11,596 bases of DNA, from the NCBI GenBank assembly GCA_019418195.1, contig DYCJ01000066.1:1-11596 (forward strand), given 5' to 3'. Numbering within the stretch: position 1 is the stretch's first letter; the number at the start of each line of letters is the position of its first letter. Positions 6,294-11,596 of this stretch are shown piece by piece. Under the pieces are notes generated by a model. That model saw only the letters and a list, made by a program, of their open reading frames with translations, ran no database searches and had not been told where the DNA came from. Source of the DNA: Clostridiales bacterium (lineage in GTDB: Bacteria; Bacillota; Clostridia; Lachnospirales; Lachnospiraceae). The position numbers were made by a program, and so were the translations under genes.

Positions 6294-8099
6294 ATGAATA
6301 TCATCAATATAGAACATATCAGTAAGATCTACGGAGAAAAAGTTATCTATGAGGACGCGTCTTTCGGTGTCCAGCAGGGAGATAAAATCGGAATCGTGGG
6401 CATCAATGGAACAGGAAAGTCCACGCTTCTTCGTATGATTGCCGGCGAGGAAGTGCCGGACGAGGGGCAGATCATAAAGCAGAACGGGCTTAAGATTGCC
6501 TATGTGCCGCAGAATCCGGTATTTCCGGACGGGGCGGATATCCGCTCCTATGCATTCTCAAAAGGAGATGGAGAGGACTGGCAGGTGGAGTCCAATCTGA
6601 TGGAGCTTGGGATTTCTCAGTTTGACCAGAAGATCGAACATCTCTCCGGCGGCCAGAAGAGAAGAGGTGTGCTGGCAAAGACACTGGCAGAGGATTTCGA
6701 CGTCCTCCATCTGGACGGGGAGATGATCACATGGCTGGAGGAGTATCTGCGATCCTACAGGGGAACTGTCCTTATGGTGACCCACGACCGGTATTTCCTC
6801 GACAGAGTGTGCAGCCGGATCCTTGAGATCAGCCGTGGGAAAATGTACGGATATGACGCGGATTATTCGGGATTTCTTGAACTGAAAGCCGCCAGGGAAG
6901 AGCTGGAGCTGGCGTCAGAACGGAAACGGCAGAGCGTGCTGCGCATGGAGCTGGAGTGGGCGAAGCGGGGATGCCGTGCAAGAACGACGAAGCAGCGGGC
7001 AAGACTGGAACGGCTGGAAGCTCTGAAAAACGGAAAGGCGCCGGTACAGGATCAGACTGTGGAGCTGGGATCCGTGGAGACAAGGATGGGAAAGAAGACC
7101 ATCGAACTCCACCATATCAGCAAGAGTTACGGGGAAAAGAAGATACTGGAGGATTTCACCTATATTGTCTTGAAAAACCAGAGACTGGGGATTATCGGGC
7201 CCAATGGGTGCGGAAAATCTACTTTGATCAAGATGATCGCAGGGCTTGTCGAGCCGGATGCAGGACACATTGAGATTGGTGAGACGATTAAGATCGGATA
7301 TTTTGCACAGGAAGAGCAGCATATGGACGACAGTCAGCGGGTGATCGACTATGTAAAGGATATTGCAGAGTATATCACCACAACGGATGGAAAGATCAGT
7401 GCTTCGGCGCTTCTTGAGAGATTCCTCTTTACGCCGGATATGCAGTATGCACCCATTGGGAAGCTTTCAGGCGGGGAAAAGCGCAGACTCTATCTGTTGG
7501 GAGTTCTTGCGGAGAACGCTAACGTACTCCTGTTTGACGAGGCGGGCAATAATCTGGACATTCCGACACTGACAATCCTCGAGGATTACCTCAACTCCTT
7601 TAACGGCATCGTGATCACAGTCTCCCATGACAGATATTTTCTGGACAATGTTGTAGACCGCATTTTCGAACTGGATGGAAACGGCCATGCGAAACAATAT
7701 GAGGGCGGGTATACAGATTATCTGGCTGCAAAGCAGCGCGAACAGGGGAGCGGAACAGCTGCAGAAAAGACAAATAAGACAGGCGGGGCTGCCGGAAGAG
7801 AGACAGAAGCAGAAGATCAAAAAAGCAAAAACAGCTCAAAGGACTGGAAACAACACTCCCAGAAGCTGAAATTCACCTATAAAGAACAGCGGGAATATGA
7901 GACGATCGACGATGATATCGCTGCGCTGGAGGAAAAGCTGTCTTCCATTGAGCGTCAGATTGAGGCTAATGCGACAAATTCTGTGAAACTGCGGGAACTG
8001 CTGGCAGAGCAGGAGGAGACACAGGCGGCTCTTGATGAAAAGACGGAACGGTGGGTATATCTGAATGAACTTGCCGAGAAAATCGCCGAACAGGGTTGA
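6294..8099 (+). CDS. ABC-F family ATPase (Uup/YfmR-like) with degenerate first catalytic site
   Basis: This 601-residue cytoplasmic protein has two ABC domains and no membrane segment, the hallmark of ABC-F proteins that act on ribosomes. The start is the ATG seven bases after GAGGAG (6281-6286); the frame stays open upstream to the promoter region. Domain 1 has Walker A GINGTGKS (36-43), signature LSGGQKRR (117-124) and H-switch His164. Where LLDEPTNHLD is expected it reads only FDVLHLDGEM (135-144), so the Walker B Asp-Glu pair and D-loop start are missing. The linker holds a basic helix (RARTTKQRARLERLEAL, 228-244) that contacts tRNA in this family. Domain 2 has Walker A GPNGCGKS (302-309), signature LSGGEKRR (391-398), Walker B VLLFDEAGNNLD (411-422, catalytic Glu416 kept but PT replaced by AG) and His445. 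A charged linker (about 482-522) leads to a C-terminal coiled coil (about 535-597), as in Uup/YfmR. The role may be translation quality control or drug protection; the sequence does not decide. Confidence 0.88.
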   Translation: MNIINIEHISKIYGEKVIYEDASFGVQQGDKIGIVGINGTGKSTLLRMIAGEEVPDEGQIIKQNGLKIAYVPQNPVFPDGADIRSYAFSKGDGEDWQVESNLMELGISQFDQKIEHLSGGQKRRGVLAKTLAEDFDVLHLDGEMITWLEEYLRSYRGTVLMVTHDRYFLDRVCSRILEISRGKMYGYDADYSGFLELKAAREELELASERKRQSVLRMELEWAKRGCRARTTKQRARLERLEALKNGKAPVQDQTVELGSVETRMGKKTIELHHISKSYGEKKILEDFTYIVLKNQRLGIIGPNGCGKSTLIKMIAGLVEPDAGHIEIGETIKIGYFAQEEQHMDDSQRVIDYVKDIAEYITTTDGKISASALLERFLFTPDMQYAPIGKLSGGEKRRLYLLGVLAENANVLLFDEAGNNLDIPTLTILEDYLNSFNGIVITVSHDRYFLDNVVDRIFELDGNGHAKQYEGGYTDYLAAKQREQGSGTAAEKTNKTGGAAGRETEAEDQKSKNSSKDWKQHSQKLKFTYKEQREYETIDDDIAALEEKLSSIERQIEANATNSVKLRELLAEQEETQAALDEKTERWVYLNELAEKIAEQG

Positions 8100-8124
8100 C
8101 AAAGCAGGATACACTTGGTAATAT
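8096..8124 (+). promoter_or_regulatory. sigma-A promoter of ilvNC
   Basis: A perfect TTGACA (8096-8101) overlaps the stop codon of the ABC-F gene. After a 17-base spacer comes TAATAT (8119-8124), within an AT-rich run. Transcription would begin near 8131, about 50 bases before ilvN. That leader is too short for a T-box or other large riboswitch. Confidence 0.65.
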
Positions 8125-8134
8125 TATAAAAGAC

Positions 8135-8158
8135 AAAAACAGAGTGCAATCTGTTTTT
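8135..8158 (+). repeat. perfect 9-bp inverted repeat in the ilvN leader
   Basis: AAAAACAGA (8135-8143) and TCTGTTTTT (8150-8158) are exact reverse complements around a GTGCAA loop. The element lies just after the expected ilvNC transcription start and ends eight bases before the ilvN ribosome binding site. It may be a weak terminator for the ABC-F gene (A/T-rich stem ending in five T), a 5'-end stabilising hairpin, or a protein-binding site. Confidence 0.55.
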
Positions 8159-8180
8159 GAAACGGGAAGGAGAGAAATTG

Positions 8181-8678
8181 ATGAGAAAACAGGTATTTTC
8201 ATTACTTGTAGACAATAATCCCGGAGTTTTGAGCCGAATCGCAGGATTATTCAGCCGTCGCGGTTACAGTATCGACAGTATCACCGCAGGAATGACGGCA
8301 GATCCGAGATTTACCCGTATCACAGTTGTATCGTCAGGAGATGAACTGATCCTTTCTCAGATCGAGAAACAGGTCAGGAAGCTGGAAGACGTGGTTGCGA
8401 TCAAAGTGCTCAAAGATGAAGAATCTGTATGCCGTGAACTGATCATGGTCAAGCTTCGTGCCGACGCGTCGCAGAGAGGTGAGATTATCTCAGTGGCTGA
8501 TATTTTCAGGGCGAAGATTGTTGACGTGGAAGAGGATTCCCTGATCGTTGAGCTTACGGGAACACAGAGCAAACTGGAAGCATTCCTGAATCTTCTGAAA
8601 GGTTATGAGATACTGGAACTTGCAAGGACCGGTATCACCGGACTTTCCAGAGGAAGTAAGGATGTAGCATATTTTTAA
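8181..8678 (+). CDS. ilvN: acetolactate synthase small (regulatory) subunit
   Basis: This is the regulatory subunit of acetohydroxyacid synthase, the first committed enzyme of valine, leucine and isoleucine synthesis; it binds valine and activates the catalytic subunit. At 165 residues it has the normal length of the family. An N-terminal ACT domain (about 1-78) carries the typical NNPGVLSRIAGLFSRRGYSI stretch (12-31), whose Asn and Gly residues shape the valine site, and RITVVSSGD (46-54). A C-terminal domain (about 82-160) includes ELIMVKL and the ending TGITGLSRG. AAGGAG (8167-8172) lies eight bases before the ATG; longer forms starting at TTG 8157 or 8178 would be possible but place the binding site inside the gene. 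ilvC follows after 25 bases. The catalytic ilvB is not in this window and must lie elsewhere. Confidence 0.95.
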   Translation: MRKQVFSLLVDNNPGVLSRIAGLFSRRGYSIDSITAGMTADPRFTRITVVSSGDELILSQIEKQVRKLEDVVAIKVLKDEESVCRELIMVKLRADASQRGEIISVADIFRAKIVDVEEDSLIVELTGTQSKLEAFLNLLKGYEILELARTGITGLSRGSKDVAYF

Positions 8679-8691
8679 ATTATCATTTTAG

Positions 8692-9723
<1,032 letters not shown>

Positions 9724-9753
9724 TACTTGATCATACAATAGGTAAGCGGCGGG

Positions 9754-9782
9754 ACGCCCGGCAGAGATCTGCCGGGCGTTTC
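9754..9782 (+). terminator. terminator of ilvNC
   Basis: A perfect ten-pair GC-rich stem, ACGCCCGGCA with TGCCGGGCGT, encloses the loop GAGATC. It starts 31 bases after the ilvC stop codon. The T-tract is short (TTTCGT), so some readthrough into the MATE gene is possible; no convincing promoter is seen between this hairpin and 9818. Confidence 0.75.
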
Positions 9783-9817
9783 GTCATAGCAATAGCCGGA
9801 AGAGAGGAGAGGTCCTT

Positions 9818-11263
9818 TTGAAGGGGGAAAAGAATACGGCTGTACAGACCGGCCGGAGGGAAGAAGAGAAAACGTCGAATGATAATGACTTCAGCAGGGG
9901 CAGCATAGTAGGCCATATACTAAGTCTCGCCGTTCCTATGACTCTGGCACAGCTTATCAATGTCTTGTACAGTGTAGTGGATCGTATTTATATCGGACAT
10001 CTGCCGCATGCATCCGCAGAAGCACTGACCGGAATCGGATTATGTCTTCCGATCATTACGATCATATCGGCTTTTGCCAATCTGTTTGGAATGGGAGGTG
10101 CACCGCTGTGTTCCATCGCCCGGGGAGGGCACGAAGAGAAGCGGGCGCAGAAAGTGATGGGAAACTCATTTTCCATGCTGCTGCTTACAGGTGCAGTGCT
10201 CATGATCCTCTGCTTTGCACTGAAAAGACCGATTTTATATCTGTTCGGAGCAAGCGAGGCGACTTACGGATATGCGGACGATTATATTACGATCTATCTG
10301 CTGGGGACGGTTTCCGTTATGGTAAGCCTCGGTATGAATAATTTTATCAATGCACAGGGATTCGGAAAAATGGGGATGCTGACCGTACTGCTGGGAGCAG
10401 TCATGAACATTATCCTGGACCCGGTCCTGATCTTCGGACTTGGTATGGGAGTAAGAGGTGCTGCCATAGCTACCGTGATATCCCAGGGCGCTTCTGCTTT
10501 GTGGGTATTCGTTTTCCTGACCGGAAAAAAAGCCCTTTTCCGGCTTACCCCGGAATCAATGAAGCTGAAAGCATCGCTGGTAAAAGATATCACTTTTTTG
10601 GGAACGTCCGGGTTTGTAATGTCTGTCACGAATGGTACGGTTCAGATCGTGTGCAATGCGGTGCTTGCCCGGTACGGGGGGGACCTTTATGTGGGGATCA
10701 TGACGGTGATCAATTCCGTGCGGGAGATCGCAACCCTGCCTCTGAACGGGCTTACATCCGGAGCGCAGCCGGTTATGGGGTATAACTATGGAGCGGGATG
10801 CTATAAAAGAGTCAAGTCTTCGATCAAATTTATTACGGTGGTAGGAGTTGTATTCTCCCTGCTCCTGTGGGCAGTCGTATTTCTGGAGCCGAGATTTTTC
10901 CTGCACCTGTTTACAAGCGAACAGAAACTGATCGAAAAAGGTATCCCGGCACTGCAGATCTATTTCTGCGGAATCTTTATGATGGCGCTCCAGTTTGTGG
11001 GGCAGTCTACTAACGTAGCATTAAACCGCCCGAAGCAGGCTGTATTTTTCTCTCTGTTCCGAAAAGTGATCATCGTGGTGCCGCTGACTATATTGCTGCC
11101 GATGATCGGAGGTCTGGGAACGGACGGCGTGTTCTGGGCAGAACCGGTGTCGAATGTGATCGGCGGTACGGCCTGCTTTGTGACGATGCTCGTTACGGTA
11201 TGGCCGGCGCTGAAGGAGAAGGGAGCGGACAGTTCAGATGGACCATCCGCAAAGACACGCTGA
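9818..11263 (+). CDS. MATE-family multidrug/toxin efflux protein
   Basis: This inner-membrane transporter expels small organic molecules in exchange for sodium or protons. The 481-residue length and a run of about twelve membrane helices match the MATE family. Typical family stretches are SLAVPMTLAQLINVLYSVVDRIYIG (36-60, helix 1), the GMGGAPLCSIARGGH turn (91-105), GAVMNIILDPVLIFGLGMGVRGAAIATVISQ (193-223, highly conserved) and, in the second half, LPLNGLTSGAQPVMGYNYGAG (307-327), matching the repeat structure of two six-helix halves. The start is a TTG at 9818 preceded by GAGGAGAGG (9804-9812); the next in-frame Met is inside helix 1, so TTG is preferred. The first 28 residues are polar and charged. 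A run of seven G residues near 10675 leaves the frame intact. Substrate and physiological role are not evident, and the gene seems unrelated to ilvNC. Confidence 0.93.
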   Translation: MKGEKNTAVQTGRREEEKTSNDNDFSRGSIVGHILSLAVPMTLAQLINVLYSVVDRIYIGHLPHASAEALTGIGLCLPIITIISAFANLFGMGGAPLCSIARGGHEEKRAQKVMGNSFSMLLLTGAVLMILCFALKRPILYLFGASEATYGYADDYITIYLLGTVSVMVSLGMNNFINAQGFGKMGMLTVLLGAVMNIILDPVLIFGLGMGVRGAAIATVISQGASALWVFVFLTGKKALFRLTPESMKLKASLVKDITFLGTSGFVMSVTNGTVQIVCNAVLARYGGDLYVGIMTVINSVREIATLPLNGLTSGAQPVMGYNYGAGCYKRVKSSIKFITVVGVVFSLLLWAVVFLEPRFFLHLFTSEQKLIEKGIPALQIYFCGIFMMALQFVGQSTNVALNRPKQAVFFSLFRKVIIVVPLTILLPMIGGLGTDGVFWAEPVSNVIGGTACFVTMLVTVWPALKEKGADSSDGPSAKTR

Positions 11264-11285
11264 TGTACTGATTCAAAAAGAATAC

Positions 11286-11320
11286 AAAAAAGGCATCCGC
11301 CTGACGGTGCGGATGCCTTT
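11286..11320. terminator. shared convergent terminator of MATE gene and rpsT
   Basis: AAAGGCATCCGC (11289-11300) and GCGGATGCCTTT (11309-11320) form a perfect twelve-pair stem around an eight-base loop. On the minus strand the stem is followed by six T (A-run at 11286-11291), a strong terminator for rpsT; on the plus strand only TTT follows. Two genes facing each other use the same hairpin. Confidence 0.88.
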
Positions 11321-11339
11321 ACTAATCTCTCTATGTTAA

Positions 11340-11596
11340 TTAAGCAATGCTGTTTACAGCTTTTGACAGACGGGAGATCTTTCTGGAAACAGTCTTTTTG
11401 TGATAAACACCTTTGCTTCCTGCTTTGGAAATCTCCACGATCGCTGCGTGCAGAGCAGTCTTAGCAGCCTCTGCGTCTTTAGCAGCAACTGCAGCGTCAA
11501 CTTTCTTGACAGCAGTCTTAACTTTAGACTTGATTGCTTTATTTCTTGCAGCCTTTGTCTCGTTTACTAAAATTCTTTTCTTAGCAGACTTAATGT
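11340..11596 (-). CDS. rpsT: 30S ribosomal protein S20 (N-terminus cut by window edge)
   Basis: This protein binds 16S rRNA early in assembly of the small ribosomal subunit. Read from the right edge, the minus strand encodes IKSAKKRILVNETKAARNKA at the visible N-terminus and RKISRLSKAVNSIA at the C-terminus before TAA. That makes 84 visible residues, very rich in Lys and Ala and predicted to be long helices, as in S20. S20 usually begins MANIKSAKKR, and the last two bases of the window fit the Asn codon, so only about three residues and the start are missing. Its reading frame is short of window-edge length but unambiguous. The gene is convergent with the MATE gene and shares the terminator near 11300. 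Confidence 0.95.
   Translation of the reverse strand, partial: IKSAKKRILVNETKAARNKAIKSKVKTAVKKVDAAVAAKDAEAAKTALHAAIVEISKAGSKGVYHKKTVSRKISRLSKAVNSIA

Noticed and set aside
6915..7322. Minus-strand open frame inside the ABC-F gene
   Set aside because: It has no ribosome binding site or domain and mirrors the conserved linker and second ATPase domain.
8157..8180. Longer IlvN starting at TTG 8157
   Set aside because: The extra residues are the translated Shine-Dalgarno region; family length and motif position fit the ATG at 8181.
10671..10685. Run of seven G residues in the MATE gene as a possible frameshift or phase-variation site
   Set aside because: The frame is intact on both sides with conserved family sequence, and a single run of seven is not enough to claim phase variation.

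Overview
This is a chromosomal segment of moderate GC from a Gram-positive anaerobe of the Clostridia, most likely the family Lachnospiraceae. The evidence is strong AGGAGG-type ribosome binding sites, several TTG/GTG starts, short intergenic gaps, a short class I IlvC, and a sigma factor/membrane protein/ABC-2 transporter cassette typical of gut Clostridia. The family assignment is inferred from protein style, not from a database search.

Layout. (1) 1-2572: an operon cut by the window start, encoding an ABC ATPase (its first visible residues are the end of Walker A) and two overlapping ABC-2-type permeases, closed by a hairpin terminator near 2600. (2) 2718-6168: a second, paralogous export cassette of an ECF-like sigma factor (TTG start), an unrecognised six-helix membrane protein, an ABC ATPase and a large permease, all overlapping or closely spaced. 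The membrane protein sits where an anti-sigma factor would be expected. (3) 6169-8099: a leader with a near-perfect long inverted repeat that contains a consensus -35 box, ends in a T-run and captures the Shine-Dalgarno sequence. It precedes an ABC-F (Uup/YfmR-like) ATPase whose first Walker B motif is missing. (4) 8096-9782: promoter, ilvN and ilvC (acetolactate synthase regulatory subunit and ketol-acid reductoisomerase, branched-chain amino acid synthesis), with a GC-rich terminator. (5) 9818-11263: a MATE-family efflux protein. (6) A shared convergent terminator and, on the minus strand, rpsT (ribosomal protein S20), which lacks only its first residues at the window edge.

The two ABC cassettes have similar ATPases and look like related export or self-protection systems, the second probably under its own sigma factor. 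The ilvNC, MATE and rpsT genes are ordinary housekeeping or accessory genes. The observations most worth a second look are the ABC-F protein with its damaged first nucleotide-binding site and the structured leader in front of it. I see no CRISPR array, tRNA, insertion sequence or phage feature.
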